Positions 1-9,655 are shown, counted from the stretch's first letter. The stretch: DNA of 64,000 nt from Streptomyces sp. APSN-46.1 (GCF_022815725.1 NZ_JALGRF010000002.1:496001-560000), one strand, 5' to 3'. Translations and numbers: made by a program. Notes: generated by a model not told the origin, from the letters alone.

Positions 1-1524
1 GGCCGGCCGCTGCAACGCCAGCTTCAGGAGCTCGCGCTCGGTGCGGTGGGCGGGGCTGCGCAGGTTCAGCGCCGGGCCGCCCGGAGCGGCGCCGGCGGCG
101 GGCACCGGGGCCGCGGCCTCGTAGGAGGAGCGGGACCGGGACGGCCGGCGGCCGCCGCCGTCGGGGCCGCCGGGCTGGCCGCCCCGCTCCCGCGCCCAGC
201 GCGCCAGCTGCGCCACGCGCTTGACCACGAACTGCTCGTCGCGGATGCCCAGCATCCCCGCCAGCTGGACCGCGGACTCGTGCTGGATCGCGATGTTCTT
301 GATGTGGGCGACGACCGGAGCCGCCTCGTCCAGCGCGGCCGCCCGCCCCGCCGGGTTCTCCAGGTTGTGGCGGGCCACGATGTGCCGCAGCGCGAACTCG
401 AACAGCGGGGTCCGGGACTCCACCAGCCCGCTCACCGCGGCGTCCCCCTGCGCCAGACGCAGGTCGCACGGGTCCATCCCGCCCGGGGTGATCGCGATGG
501 AGGTCTCGGCGGCGAACTTCTGGTCGTCCTCGAAGGCCCGCAGCGCCGCCTTCTGGCCGGCCGCGTCGCCGTCGAAGGTGAAGATCACCTCGGCCGTGGC
601 GTTGTCCATCAGCAGCCGCCGAAGGATCTTGATGTGGTCCCCGCCGAAGGCGGTGCCGCAGGTGGCGATCGCCGTCGTGACTCCCGCCATGTGACAGGCC
701 ATGACGTCCGTGTAGCCCTCGACGACCACCGCCCGCGAGGTCTTCGCGATCTCCTTCTTCGCCAGGTCGATGCCGTACAGGACCTGGGACTTCTTGTAGA
801 TCGCGGTCTCGGGGGTGTTCAGGTACTTCGGCCCGTTGTCGTCGTCGCGCAGCTTGCGCGCACCGAAGCCGACCACCTCGCCGCTGATGTCGCGGATCGG
901 CCACATCAGCCGCCCGCGGAAGCGGTCGATCGGCTTCCCGCTGCGGCTGTCCTGGGCCAGGCCGGAGGTGATCAGCTCCTTGTCGCTGAATCCCTTGCCG
1001 CGCAGGAACCGGGTGAGGTGGTCCCAGCCGGCCGGGCTGTAGCCCACGCTGAAGTGCGCGGCCGCCGCCTGGTCGAAGCCGCGCTCCGCCAGGAACTTGC
1101 GACCGATCTCGGCCTCGGCGCCGCCCAGCTGGTCCACGTAGAACTGGGCGGCGGCCTTGTGCGCCTCGACCAGCCGGATGCGCTCACCGCGGCCGCTGGT
1201 GCCGGCGGTGTAGCCGCCCTCCTCGTACCGCAGGGTGATGCCGGCCTGCCCGGCCAGCCGCTCGACCGCCTCCGAGAACGAGAGGTGGTCGATCTTCATG
1301 ATGAAGTCGAGGGTGTCCCCGCCGGCCTGGCAGCCGAAGCAGTGGTAGAGACCCTTGCTGGGGCTGACCTGGAAGGACGGGGACTTCTCGTCATGGAAGG
1401 GGCAGAGGCCTTTGAGGTTGCCGCCGCCCGCGTTGCGGAGTTGGAGGTAGTCGGAGACCACGGCGTCGATCGGGACCGCGTCCCGTACCGCCTTCACGTC
1501 GTCGTCGTTGATCCGTCCTGCCAC
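1..1524 (-). CDS. dnaG: DNA primase DnaG (C-terminus cut by window edge)
   Basis: Synthesises RNA primers for the replication fork together with the DnaB helicase. The minus-strand translation begins at a GTG (1522-1524) with MAGRINDDDVKAVRD. It shows the CHC2 zinc-binding module C41-x2-H44...C62-x2-C65, then the primase core with the TOPRIM signature VVVEGYTDVMA and the FTFDGDAAG acidic motif. About 508 codons are present. The C-terminal helicase-interacting part lies beyond base 1. A long plus-strand open frame over the same bases is only a GC-driven shadow. The family assignment is firm and the start is the conserved one. Confidence 0.97.
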   Translation of the reverse strand, partial: MAGRINDDDVKAVRDAVPIDAVVSDYLQLRNAGGGNLKGLCPFHDEKSPSFQVSPSKGLYHCFGCQAGGDTLDFIMKIDHLSFSEAVERLAGQAGITLRYEEGGYTAGTSGRGERIRLVEAHKAAAQFYVDQLGGAEAEIGRKFLAERGFDQAAAAHFSVGYSPAGWDHLTRFLRGKGFSDKELITSGLAQDSRSGKPIDRFRGRLMWPIRDISGEVVGFGARKLRDDDNGPKYLNTPETAIYKKSQVLYGIDLAKKEIAKTSRAVVVEGYTDVMACHMAGVTTAIATCGTAFGGDHIKILRRLLMDNATAEVIFTFDGDAAGQKAALRAFEDDQKFAAETSIAITPGGMDPCDLRLAQGDAAVSGLVESRTPLFEFALRHIVARHNLENPAGRAAALDEAAPVVAHIKNIAIQHESAVQLAGMLGIRDEQFVVKRVAQLARWARERGGQPGGPDGGGRRPSRSRSSYEAAAPVPAAGAAPGGPALNLRSPAHRTERELLKLALQRPA

Positions 1525-1558
1525 CCGTGAAGTCTACGGCCGCGCGCCGACAAACCCG

Positions 1559-2848
1559 TCAGGCCCCCTGCGCCCCCAGCAGGGAGGAGAGCGGAACCGA
1601 CGGGTCCGCCAGGGCCTCCCGGTTGACCGGCGCCTTTGACCTGATCAGGGCCTGGATCTGATCGGTGACATCCCACACATTTACGTTCATCCCGGCCAGC
1701 ACCCGCCCCTCCGAGAGCCAGAACGCGATGAACTCCCGCTTGGCCGCGTCCCCGCGGATCAGCACCTGGTCGTAGCCGCCGGGCGGGGCGTACCCCGAGT
1801 ACTCCATCCCCACGTCGTACTGGTCCGAGAAGAAGTACGGCACCCGGTCGTACGACACCTCCTGGCCCAGCATCGCCCGCGCCGCGGCCGGGCCCCCGTT
1901 GAGGGCGTTCGCCCAGTGCTCCACCCGCAGCCGTGTCCCGAGCACCGGATGGTGGGCGGCGGCCACGTCCCCGACCGCGAAGACGTCCGGGTCGGACGTA
2001 CGCAGCGAGGCGTCCACGGCGATCCCGCCGCCGTGCTCCCGGTCCACCAGGGCCAGCCCGGACGTCTCGGCGAGCGCCGTGCGCGGTGCGGCCCCGATCG
2101 CCGCCAGCACCGCGTGCGCCGGATGCTCCTCCCCGTCGTCCGTACGGGCCGCCAGCACCATGCCGTCCTGGCCGACGATCTCCGTCAGCCGGGCCCCGAA
2201 GTGGAAGCGGACCCCGTGCTCGGCGTGCAGATCCGCGAAGAGCCGGCCGATCTCCGGACCGAGCACCGCGTGCAGCGGTGTCGGCTCCGGCTCGATCACC
2301 GTGACCTCCGCCCCGTACCCGCGCGCCGCGGCGGCGACCTCCAGGCCGATCCACCCGGCGCCCGCGATCAGCAGATGGCCGTTGTCCCGGCCGAGGCGGG
2401 TCAGCGCGTTGCGCAGCCGCTCGGCGTGCGCCAGCCTGCGCAGGTGGTAGACGCCCGCCAGACCGGTGCCCGGGATGTCCAGGCGGCGCGGCTCGGCCCC
2501 GGTCGCCAGCAGCAGCTTGTCGTAGTGCAGCGCCGTGCCGTCGCCGAGGACCACCCTCTTCTCGTCCCGGACGAGGTGGACCGCCGGCTGGCCCAGGTGC
2601 AGCTCGATGTCGGACCGCGCGTACCAGGACGCCTCGTGCACGAAGACGCTGTCGCGCTCCTCCTTGCCCGTCAGGTACCCCTTGGACAGCGGCGGCCGTT
2701 CATAGGGATGGTCGCGCTCGTCGCCGATGAGGATCACCCGGCCGGTGAACCCCTCGGTCCGCAGCGTTTCGGCCGCCTTCGCCCCAGCGAGCCCCGCGCC
2801 GACGATGACAAATGTCCGGTGTGCGTCGACCACCTGATGCCTCCTCAT
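1559..2848 (-). CDS. FAD-dependent pyridine-nucleotide reductase (ferredoxin/rubredoxin reductase type)
   Basis: A two-dinucleotide-fold flavoprotein of about 429 residues that would pass electrons from NAD(P)H to a ferredoxin or rubredoxin-like partner. The N-terminal FAD motif is VIVGAGLAGAKAAE. The NAD(P) motif is LIAGAGWIGLEVAAA, and a second FAD contact, DVFAVGDVAA, lies near residue 290. The active-site motif RPPLSKGYL is typical of the BphA4/PdR-like reductases. I chose the ATG at 2846-2848, which has a purine-rich GGTGAGG upstream. An ATG 24 bases further out (2872) is possible. The physiological partner cannot be told from the neighbours. Confidence 0.9.
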   Translation of the reverse strand: MRRHQVVDAHRTFVIVGAGLAGAKAAETLRTEGFTGRVILIGDERDHPYERPPLSKGYLTGKEERDSVFVHEASWYARSDIELHLGQPAVHLVRDEKRVVLGDGTALHYDKLLLATGAEPRRLDIPGTGLAGVYHLRRLAHAERLRNALTRLGRDNGHLLIAGAGWIGLEVAAAARGYGAEVTVIEPEPTPLHAVLGPEIGRLFADLHAEHGVRFHFGARLTEIVGQDGMVLAARTDDGEEHPAHAVLAAIGAAPRTALAETSGLALVDREHGGGIAVDASLRTSDPDVFAVGDVAAAHHPVLGTRLRVEHWANALNGGPAAARAMLGQEVSYDRVPYFFSDQYDVGMEYSGYAPPGGYDQVLIRGDAAKREFIAFWLSEGRVLAGMNVNVWDVTDQIQALIRSKAPVNREALADPSVPLSSLLGAQGA

Positions 2849-2926
2849 AACCTCACCGCCACATGCGACCACATGCGAGCGTCCCGCACTGAGCCTGCCG
2901 CGTGAAGGGGGAGTGGCCCGATCACC

Positions 2927-4270
2927 TCACTCTTCGGCGCGTCGCGTGAGGCGTGTGAGGCGCGTGCGCCGCGTGAGGCGGTCGTGCAGCGAGCGCGCCG
3001 AGGCGTCGGTCAGCGAGGCGATCTGGTCGACGACCGCGCGTTTACGGGCCTTGTCGTCGGCGGCCGCGTCGAAGATCGCCCGGAACTGGGGGTCCAGCCC
3101 CTCGGGCGCGCGGGCGCTGAGCGCCTCGGCGAGTTCGGCCAGGACGATGCGCTGGTCGGCGCGGATCCGCCCCTGCTCGTCGCGCTGCATCACGTACAGG
3201 TCGGCCACGGCCTTGAGCACCGCGCACTCGTTGCGCGCCGCGCGCGGGACGACCAGCTCCGCCGCGTACCGGGTGAGGCGCCCGGAGCCGTACGCCTCCC
3301 TCGTGGCCCCCTCGGCGGCCAGGCAGAATCGGCCGATCAGCTGGCTGGTGGCGTCCTTCAGCCGGGCCTGGGCGACGGCCGAGCCGTCGTAGCCGTGCGG
3401 CCACCACTCCTCCTCCATCAGCCCGTCCAGGGCCTCGCGCAGCTCCTCCGGCTCCGTGTCGGCCGGGACGTACCGGCCGATCGCGACCCGCCAGATCGCC
3501 GTGCGCTCGGGCTCGGCGAAGAGGAGGTTGGGGTCGAGGTGGCCCGCGTGCAGAGAGTCCTCGAAGTCGTGGACGGAGTACGCGACATCGTCCGCCCAGT
3601 CCATGACCTGGGCCTCGAAGCACTTGCGGTCCGCGGGCGCGCCCCGGCGCAGCCACTCGAAGACCGGCAGGTCGTCGTCGTACGCGCCGAACTTGACCGA
3701 GCCGGGATCCGTGGGATGCCCGCCGCGGGCCCACGGGTACTTGGTGGCCGCGTCCAGGACGGCCCGGGTCAGGTTGAGGCCGACGCTGACGAGTTCGCCC
3801 GTCCTCGGATCGGGCACGAACCGCTTGGGCTCCAGCCGGGTCAGCAGCCGCAGCGACTGGGCGTTGCCCTCGAAGCCGCCGCAGTCCCCGGCGAACTCGT
3901 TGAGGGCCTCCTCGCCGTTGTGCCCGAAGGGCGGGTGGCCCATGTCGTGCGCGAGGCAGGCGGCCTCGACCAGGTCGGGATCACAGCCGAGGGCCGCACC
4001 GAGCTCGCGGCCGACCTGGGCGCACTCCAGGGAGTGCGTCAGGCGCGTACGCGGGCTCGCGTCCCAGTCGTACGACCGCGTGCCGGGCGTGACGACCTGG
4101 GTCTTGCCGGCGAGGCGGCGCAGAGCCCCGGAGTGCAGGACCCGGGCGCGGTCGCGCTGGAAGGCGGTGCGGCCGGGGCGCTTGTCCGGCTCGGCGGCCC
4201 AGCGCTCGGTGTCGGCGGGGCCGTAGAGGTCGTCTGCCAGGGCGTGCGCGGTGCCTTCCATGCCTTCCAT
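2927..4270 (-). CDS. dgt: Deoxyguanosinetriphosphate triphosphohydrolase (dGTPase, HD superfamily)
   Basis: Hydrolyses dNTPs, classically dGTP, to the deoxynucleoside and triphosphate, controlling nucleotide pools. The 447-residue protein has the HD-domain metal ligands in order: RTRLTHSLE, then [21 protein letters not shown], then a downstream Asp in [16 protein letters not shown]. The N-terminal phosphate-binding stretch [23 protein letters not shown] is typical of the family. The neighbour order dgt-dnaG is common in actinomycetes and fits a DNA-metabolism role. The C-terminal tail is a run of Arg-Leu-Thr repeats, probably disordered. Two closely spaced ATG codons (Met-1 and Met-4) make the exact start uncertain by three residues. 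Confidence 0.95.
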   Translation of the reverse strand: MEGMEGTAHALADDLYGPADTERWAAEPDKRPGRTAFQRDRARVLHSGALRRLAGKTQVVTPGTRSYDWDASPRTRLTHSLECAQVGRELGAALGCDPDLVEAACLAHDMGHPPFGHNGEEALNEFAGDCGGFEGNAQSLRLLTRLEPKRFVPDPRTGELVSVGLNLTRAVLDAATKYPWARGGHPTDPGSVKFGAYDDDLPVFEWLRRGAPADRKCFEAQVMDWADDVAYSVHDFEDSLHAGHLDPNLLFAEPERTAIWRVAIGRYVPADTEPEELREALDGLMEEEWWPHGYDGSAVAQARLKDATSQLIGRFCLAAEGATREAYGSGRLTRYAAELVVPRAARNECAVLKAVADLYVMQRDEQGRIRADQRIVLAELAEALSARAPEGLDPQFRAIFDAAADDKARKRAVVDQIASLTDASARSLHDRLTRRTRLTRLTRRAEE

Positions 4271-4306
4271 GCAGAGACGGTAACCGGAACCTGTGACAAA
4301 CCGGGA

Positions 4307-5035
4307 TCAGGCGGAGACGAGTTCCGGCCGCGCGGGGTGCCGGGGCAGGGCGGCGCGGGCCTGGTCGTAGCGGTGCAGCAGCAGCCGGGCCAGGGCCGGG
4401 TGGTCGCCCAGCGGGGCGGCGGCGAGAGAGGGCACGGCCGCCGCGCACTGGGCGGCGAACCGGCCGGGAGCGGCGAAGTACGAGGCCACGGCGATCCGGT
4501 GGTGGCCGCGCGCGGCCAGGGCGCGGACCGCGTCGGGGACGGTGGGCGCGGCGGCGGAGGCGTAGGCCGGTACGACGGCCACCCCGCCGAGCCGTTCCGA
4601 GAGCATGGCGGCGCTGCGGCGGGTGTCGGCGGCGGAGTCGGGGTCGCGGGAGCCCGCCGCGGCCAGCACGACCGCGGTCCCGGGGGTCCAGCCGGCGTCC
4701 AGGAGGCGTTCGTACAGGGCCTCGACGAGCAGCGGGTGCGGGCCCAGCGGCGGGGCCACGCGGACCCGCAGGTGCGGTGCTCGGGCGGCCGCCGCGGGGA
4801 GGTCGCGCTTGACGTGGGTGCCACGGCCCAGGAGCAGGGGGACGAGGACCGCCTCCCCGCGCAGCTCCCGCAGGACGCCGTCGAGCGGCGGCTCGTTCAG
4901 CTCGATGTGGCCGAGCCGGACGTCGAGGAGGGGCCGGAGTTCGCGGACGCGGTCGAGGAGCGCGCGGGCGGTGTCCGGGGCACGGCGGTCACGGCTGCCG
5001 TGCGCGACGCAGACGAGGGCGGGCTGCTGCTGCAT
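4307..5035 (-). CDS. Sirohydrochlorin chelatase, CbiX/SirB family
   Basis: Inserts Fe or Co into sirohydrochlorin, the branch point to siroheme or cobalamin. The 242-residue protein has the two-lobed CbiX layout. The first lobe carries the metal-binding His in LVCVAHGSRD, and a second His-containing motif VPLLLGRGTHVKRDLP lies near residue 75. The second lobe repeats the fold in degenerate form. Siroheme is the cofactor of nitrite and sulfite reductases, so its presence one gene away from a nasA-like nitrate reductase is sensible but not proof of a joint pathway. A GGAG lies about 8 nt before the ATG. An upstream open frame overlaps its 5-prime end. Confidence 0.88.
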   Translation of the reverse strand: MQQQPALVCVAHGSRDRRAPDTARALLDRVRELRPLLDVRLGHIELNEPPLDGVLRELRGEAVLVPLLLGRGTHVKRDLPAAAARAPHLRVRVAPPLGPHPLLVEALYERLLDAGWTPGTAVVLAAAGSRDPDSAADTRRSAAMLSERLGGVAVVPAYASAAAPTVPDAVRALAARGHHRIAVASYFAAPGRFAAQCAAAVPSLAAAPLGDHPALARLLLHRYDQARAALPRHPARPELVSA

Positions 5036-5163
5036 GGGCGGACTCCGGGTCGGCGCAGGCCGCTGAGCTGGGTGCCCAGCTGGAGGGTGATGCGGCCGAG
5101 CAGCTCGGCCGCACTGTCAAAGGGGAAGGCGGGGGACTCGGGAGGGTGCACCGGCTCCGTCAT
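4897..5163 (-). CDS. Possible small protein overlapping the chelatase start (doubtful)
   Basis: An 88-codon minus-strand frame starting at ATG 5163 with AGGA about 8 nt upstream. The first 45 codons (MTEPVHPPESPAFPFDSAAE...) have strong G/C third positions and a natural-looking amino-acid mix. After about position 5035 the frame overlaps the chelatase gene and its composition becomes Ser/Pro/Arg/Thr-rich, as expected for a shadow. It may be a short coupled protein, or the original N-terminus of the chelatase detached by a frameshift. No homologue is recognised. The remaining stretch up to 5398 shows no other gene. Confidence 0.25.
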   Translation of the reverse strand: MTEPVHPPESPAFPFDSAAELLGRITLQLGTQLSGLRRPGVRPCSSSPPSSASRTAAVTAVPRTPPARSSTASANSGPSSTSGSATSS

Positions 5164-5398
5164 GCACCGATCCTGCGGGCTGGAGGTTGCCGGGGCGTTG
5201 CGCCGTGGTGACGGGTGTTTTCCACCTGCTCACAGCGGCCCGGGCGGCGGCGGTGCGTTCGGCGGGAGCCCTCCTCGTCCCCGGAGCCCCCGGCCCCGGC
5301 CCCCGGGCCCGGCCGCTGAAACCGCGCGGTCCTCGCACGCGTCCTGACCAGCGGATCACCAGACGACTCACCAGACACGATGACCAGGGGGACCAGAA

Positions 5399-6118
5399 AT
5401 GCGCGGACCGCGCCGCCTGACCGAGATCGCGCGCGGTGCGCGGAAGCTGCGGAAGCTGCTGCCGCGCACCGTACGGGCCCGGCGGCGGGCCGTGCGGGTG
5501 GTGATGGCCGGGTGCGTACTGGCGCTGCTGCCCTCGGCGTGGACGCACGCGGTGGCCGCCGACCGGCTGCGGACCACCGCCGGGGCCCCGGCCGCCGAGG
5601 TGGCGGTGGTGTTCGGGGCGGGCCTGCTGAACGGGCGGCCCACCCCCTACCTGGCCGACCGGCTCGACGCGGCCGCCGAGCTGTACCGCACCGGCAAGGT
5701 CAAGGTCGTCCTGGTCACCGGGGACAACAGCCGCACCGAGTACGACGAGCCCGACGCGATGCGGACGTACCTGACCGCGCACGGGGTCCCGGACGACCGC
5801 GTCGTCAGCGACTACGCCGGCTTCGACACCTGGGACTCCTGCGTCCGCGCCCGGGAGGTCTTCGGCGTCCACCGGGCGGTGCTGGTCAGCCAGGGCTTCC
5901 ACATCCGCCGGGCCGTCGCGCTGTGCCAGGCGGCGGGCGTGGACTCGTACGGAGTCGGGGTGGCCGACGTACACGACGCGACCTGGTACTACGGCGGGGC
6001 GCGCGAGGTCCTCGCCGCCGGCAAGGCGGCGCTGGACGCGGCCTTCAAGCCGGAGCCGACCTTCCTGGGACCCAAGGAGGAAGGGGTCTCGCGGGCCCTG
6101 GCCGCTCTGGCGGACTGA
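5399..6118 (+). CDS. SanA/ElyC/YdcF-type DUF218 membrane-anchored protein
   Basis: A 239-residue protein. A basic N-terminus (residues 1-30) and one hydrophobic segment (about 31-52) anchor it in the membrane, followed by an extracytoplasmic DUF218 domain. Family motifs are visible: VVFGAGLLNGRPTPYLADRL at the domain start, VLVTGDNS, the acidic DEPDAMRTYL and the late VLVSQGFHIRRAV. Relatives (SanA, ElyC, YdcF) affect cell-envelope integrity and vancomycin exclusion, and a sugar or lipid-linked substrate is suspected. The ATG at 5399 follows an AGGGGGACC stretch. It has no obvious operon partner. Confidence 0.85.
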   Translation: MRGPRRLTEIARGARKLRKLLPRTVRARRRAVRVVMAGCVLALLPSAWTHAVAADRLRTTAGAPAAEVAVVFGAGLLNGRPTPYLADRLDAAAELYRTGKVKVVLVTGDNSRTEYDEPDAMRTYLTAHGVPDDRVVSDYAGFDTWDSCVRAREVFGVHRAVLVSQGFHIRRAVALCQAAGVDSYGVGVADVHDATWYYGGAREVLAAGKAALDAAFKPEPTFLGPKEEGVSRALAALAD

Positions 6119-6173
6119 GCCGCTGTCCCTCACCGGGTGCGTACGGGCGCGCTGAGGTGCCCGTACAAGAGGT

Positions 6174-6211
6174 GTAACCGGGCGCGGCGGCCCGCGTAAC
6201 ACCGCCGTCGC
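6174..6211 (+). promoter_or_regulatory. Possible GlnR box upstream of nasA
   Basis: Two perfect GTAAC motifs start at 6174 and 6196, exactly 22 bases apart, which is the a1-to-a2 spacing of the actinomycete GlnR operator (GTnAC-n6-GAAAC repeated). The two b-type half sites (6185-6189 and 6207-6211) match poorly. The site ends 12 bases before the nasA start codon. Nitrate assimilation genes are under GlnR control in Streptomyces, so the location makes sense. The match is partial and this is inference. Confidence 0.4.
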
Positions 6212-6223
6212 ACGCTGGACGGC

Positions 6224-8302
6224 ATGCACACCTCGGATCCGGTCACCGCCACGCACTGCCCGTACTGCGCGCTGCAGTGCGGGATGAACCTCCGCCCTGA
6301 ACCGGGCGGCACCGGCGTGGTGGTGGAGGAGCGGGCGGACTTCCCCGTGAACCGCGGTGCGCTGTGCGGCAAGGGGCGGACCGCGCCCGCCGTGCTCTCC
6401 TCCCGGGTGCGCCTGACCGAGCCGCTCATCCGCACCCATGCCGGGCAGCTCGCGCCGGCCACCTGGGAGGAGGCCCTCGACGCGGTCGCCGAGGGCCTCG
6501 CCCGCACGGGCCGGACGTACGGGACCGACGCGGTCGGGGTGTTCGGCGGCGGCGGACTGACGAACGAGAAGGCGTACGCGCTCGGCAAGTTCGCCCGCGT
6601 CGCGCTGCGGACCTCCCAGATCGACTACAACGGCCGCTTCTGCATGTCCTCGGCGGCCGCCGCCCACCAGCGGGCCTTCGGCCTCGACCGGGGGCTGCCC
6701 TTCCCGCTGGAGGACATCCCCCGCACCGGCTGCGTGATCCTCGTCGGCTCCAATCCGGCCGACACGATGCCGCCGGCCCTGCGGTTCTTCCGGGAACTCA
6801 GGGACAACGGCGGAACGTTGATCGTGGTGGACCCGCGCCGGACCCGGACCGCCGAGCAGGCCGACCTGCATCTCGCCCCGCGCCCGGGGACGGACCTCGC
6901 CCTGGCGCTCGGTCTGCTGCACCTGGTCGTCGCCGAGGGGCGCGCCGACGAGGAGTTCATCGCCGCGCGCACCAGCGGCTGGGAGGAGGCCCGGGCCGCC
7001 GCCATGGCGCACTGGCCGGAGCTGGTGGAGCGGATCACGGGCGTGCCCGTGCCCCGGCTCCGCGAGGCGGTCCGGATGTTCTGCGAGCCCGAATCCGCCA
7101 TGGTGCTCACCGCCCGCGGGCCGGAGCAGCAGTCCAAGGGCACCGACACCGTCGGCGCCTGGATCAACCTCTGCCTGGCCACCGGGCGGGCCGGCCGCCC
7201 GCTGTCCGGCTACGGGTGCCTCACCGGGCAGGGCAACGGCCAGGGCGGCCGCGAGCACGGCCAGAAGGCCGACCAGCTCCCCGGCTACCGCAAGCTGACC
7301 GACCCGGCGGCGCGGGCGCACGTCGCCGAGGTCTGGGGGATCGACCCCGCCACCCTGCCCGGCCCGGGCCGCAGCGCCTACGAGCTCCTCGACGCGCTCG
7401 GCTCCGAGGTGAAGGCGCTGCTCCTGATGGGCTCCAACCCGGTGGTGTCGGCGCCCCGCGCCGGCCACGTCGAGGACCGGATCCGCTCGCTGGACTTCCT
7501 GGCGGTGGCGGACGTGGTCCTCTCCGAGACGGCCGCGCTCGCCGACGTGGTCCTCCCGGTCACCCAGTGGGCGGAGGAGACCGGAACCACCACCAACCTG
7601 GAGGGCAGGGTCCTGCTGCGGCGCCGGGCGCTGACCCCGCCGCCTGGGGTCCGCTCCGACCTGGAGGTGCTGCACGGCCTCGCGGCCCGCCTCGGCGTGG
7701 AGAAGGGCTTCCCGACCGACCCCGAGGTGGTCTTCGAGGAACTCCGGCGCGCCTCGGCGGGCGGCCCGGCGGACTACGCGGGCATCTCGTACGCCCGGAT
7801 CGAGGCCGAACAGGGCGTCTTCTGGCCCTGCCCGGAGGACTCCCACCAGGGCACCCCGCGCCTGTTCCTGGACCGCTTCGCCACCGATGACGGCCGGGCC
7901 CGGTTCGCCCCCGTCTCGCACCGCGACGCCGCCGAGATGCCGGACGCGGAGTACCCGCTCCTGCTCACCACCGGCCGGGTGGTCGCCCAGTACCAGTCCG
8001 GGGCCCAGACCCGCCGGGTGGAGGAGCTCAACGCGGCCGCCCCCGGGGCCTTCGTGGAACTCCACCCGCGCCTCGCGGCCCGTATCGGCGCCGTCGAGGG
8101 CGCCCCGCTCGCGGTGGTCTCCCGGCGCGGCCGCGCGGTGGCCCCGGCCCGCATCACCGACGCCATCCGCGCGGACACGGTGTTCATGCCGTTCCACTGG
8201 CCGGGCGAGGGCCGCGCCAACACCCTCACCAACCCGGCCCTCGACCCCGTCTCCCGGATGCCGGAGTTCAAGGTCTGCGCGGTGCGCGTGGAGCCCGCGT
8301 AG
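6224..8302 (+). CDS. nasA: Assimilatory nitrate reductase catalytic subunit (molybdopterin oxidoreductase)
   Basis: Cytoplasmic molybdoenzyme reducing nitrate to nitrite. The 692-residue protein has the N-terminal [4Fe-4S] motif C12-x2-C15-x3-C19...C48 (CPYCALQCG and GALCGKG), the long bis-MGD binding core with LTGQGNGQGGREHGQKADQLPGY written here in part as GQGNGQGGREHGQKADQ, MGSNPVVSAP, the DVVLPVTQWAEETGTTTNLE region, and a C-terminal MGD-binding lid (LLLTTGRVVAQYQSGAQTRR). No twin-arginine signal is visible, matching an assimilatory rather than periplasmic role. Formate dehydrogenase alpha is a relative, but the Cys-ligated core without a membrane partner favours NasA. It is monocistronic here. 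Confidence 0.88.
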   Translation: MHTSDPVTATHCPYCALQCGMNLRPEPGGTGVVVEERADFPVNRGALCGKGRTAPAVLSSRVRLTEPLIRTHAGQLAPATWEEALDAVAEGLARTGRTYGTDAVGVFGGGGLTNEKAYALGKFARVALRTSQIDYNGRFCMSSAAAAHQRAFGLDRGLPFPLEDIPRTGCVILVGSNPADTMPPALRFFRELRDNGGTLIVVDPRRTRTAEQADLHLAPRPGTDLALALGLLHLVVAEGRADEEFIAARTSGWEEARAAAMAHWPELVERITGVPVPRLREAVRMFCEPESAMVLTARGPEQQSKGTDTVGAWINLCLATGRAGRPLSGYGCLTGQGNGQGGREHGQKADQLPGYRKLTDPAARAHVAEVWGIDPATLPGPGRSAYELLDALGSEVKALLLMGSNPVVSAPRAGHVEDRIRSLDFLAVADVVLSETAALADVVLPVTQWAEETGTTTNLEGRVLLRRRALTPPPGVRSDLEVLHGLAARLGVEKGFPTDPEVVFEELRRASAGGPADYAGISYARIEAEQGVFWPCPEDSHQGTPRLFLDRFATDDGRARFAPVSHRDAAEMPDAEYPLLLTTGRVVAQYQSGAQTRRVEELNAAAPGAFVELHPRLAARIGAVEGAPLAVVSRRGRAVAPARITDAIRADTVFMPFHWPGEGRANTLTNPALDPVSRMPEFKVCAVRVEPA

Positions 8303-8498
8303 GCGCATGACGGCCGTCTTCCGCTGGACGGCCCGACTCGGACATGCGTCCGCTACGCATCGGGGCTCCCGGCGGGGGGTAACCATCCGGTCACGCACCG
8401 GACTCAGAAAGTGCTCGCACGCCCCTCGTGGCGGCGATGTGCCGTACCCCACACTGAGGTGCGGTGCTTGAGTCCTCGGAGCCCTGGAGGTCGCCCCC

Positions 8499-9596
8499 GT
8501 GCAGACCCAGACCCTGACCGTGAACCTGAGCCGGCCCCCCGACCGCGGAGCCGAAGCCACCGAGGCCGAAGAGCCCGAGCCCGATACCGAAGCCGAAGCC
8601 GTGGAAGACGAGCCCGAGGCCCTGGAACTGATCGAGCGCGTGCCGGAGCAGCGCGGCCGCCGCGCCGACAGCGGGAGCGGATCGGGCCCCTCCGCCGACC
8701 TCTTCCGGCAGTACCTGCGCGAGATAGGCAGGATCCCGCTGCTCACCGCGGCGGAAGAGGTGGAACTCGCGCGACGCGTCGAAGCCGGACTGTTCGCCGA
8801 GGAGAAACTCGCCGCTCACACCGATCTTGATTTGCAGCTCACACTTGACCTGGACAAGCTCGTCGTCATGGGCCGCATGGCCAAACGCCGCCTCATCGAG
8901 TCGAACCTGCGGCTCGTGGTCTCCGTCGCGAAACGCTATGTCGGCCGCGGGCTCACCATGCTCGACCTGGTCCAGGAGGGGAACCTCGGACTGATCAGGG
9001 CCGTTGAGAAATTCGACTACGCCCGCGGTTACAAGTTCTCCACCTACGCCACCTGGTGGATCCGCCAGGCCATGTCCCGGGCCCTCGCCGACCAGGCCCG
9101 GACCATACGGGTGCCCGTCCATGTCGTCGAGCTCATCAACCGGGTCGTCCGCGTCCAGCGCCGCATGCTCCAGGAGCGCGGATACGAGCCCACCGCCGAA
9201 GAGGTCGCCGCCCACCTGGAACTGACCCCCGAGCGGGTCCTGGAGGTACTGCGCCTCGCCCAGGAACCGGTCTCGCTGCACGCGCCGGTCGGCGAGGAGG
9301 ACGACGTCGCCCTCGGCGACCTCATCGAGGACGGGGACGCGGCCTCACCCGTGGAGTCCGCCGCGTTCTTCCTGCTGCGCGAACACCTCGAAGCGGTGCT
9401 CTCGACCCTGGGCGAGCGGGAGCGGAAAGTCGTCCAGCTCCGGTACGGACTCGCCGACGGCCGCCCGCGCACCCTGGAGGAGATCGGCCGGATCTTCGGC
9501 GTGACCCGCGAGCGGATCCGCCAGATCGAGTCCAAGACCCTCAACAAACTGCGCGACCACGCCTTCGCCGACCAGCTCCGCGGCTACCTGGACTGA
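8499..9596 (+). CDS. hrdA: RNA polymerase group 2 sigma factor, HrdA-type
   Basis: A 365-residue sigma-70 family protein. Residues 1-65 form an acidic leader. Region 1.2 starts at [20 protein letters not shown], region 2 carries the RpoD core [33 protein letters not shown] and [13 protein letters not shown], region 3 follows, and region 4 ends in [20 protein letters not shown] with the recognition helix. It is shorter than HrdB and lacks the large 1.1 extension, so it is a group 2 factor. The HrdA assignment rests on the leader and on recalled genomic position near nasA. It starts at GTG 8499 with GGAGG 8 nt upstream. Confidence 0.85.
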   Translation: MQTQTLTVNLSRPPDRGAEATEAEEPEPDTEAEAVEDEPEALELIERVPEQRGRRADSGSGSGPSADLFRQYLREIGRIPLLTAAEEVELARRVEAGLFAEEKLAAHTDLDLQLTLDLDKLVVMGRMAKRRLIESNLRLVVSVAKRYVGRGLTMLDLVQEGNLGLIRAVEKFDYARGYKFSTYATWWIRQAMSRALADQARTIRVPVHVVELINRVVRVQRRMLQERGYEPTAEEVAAHLELTPERVLEVLRLAQEPVSLHAPVGEEDDVALGDLIEDGDAASPVESAAFFLLREHLEAVLSTLGERERKVVQLRYGLADGRPRTLEEIGRIFGVTRERIRQIESKTLNKLRDHAFADQLRGYLD

Positions 9597-9628
9597 CGGA
9601 CGGCCGCTGTCAGTCCAGGCACGCGGAA

Positions 9629-9655
9629 GGGGTGCCCCCCGTACGAGGGCACCCC
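9629..9655. terminator. Hairpin terminator between convergent hrdA and ABC genes
   Basis: Arms GGGGTGCCC (9629-9637) and GGGCACCCC (9647-9655) with a 9-nt loop lie in the 82-base gap between two convergent genes. There is no T tract, which is normal for Streptomyces. It probably serves both strands. Confidence 0.65.

Noticed and set aside
5117..8746. A 1209-codon minus-strand open frame opposite nasA and its neighbours
   Set aside because: It is antisense to several well-supported genes, has Gly/Arg/Ala/Val-rich shadow composition, and no motif. It results from high GC third positions.
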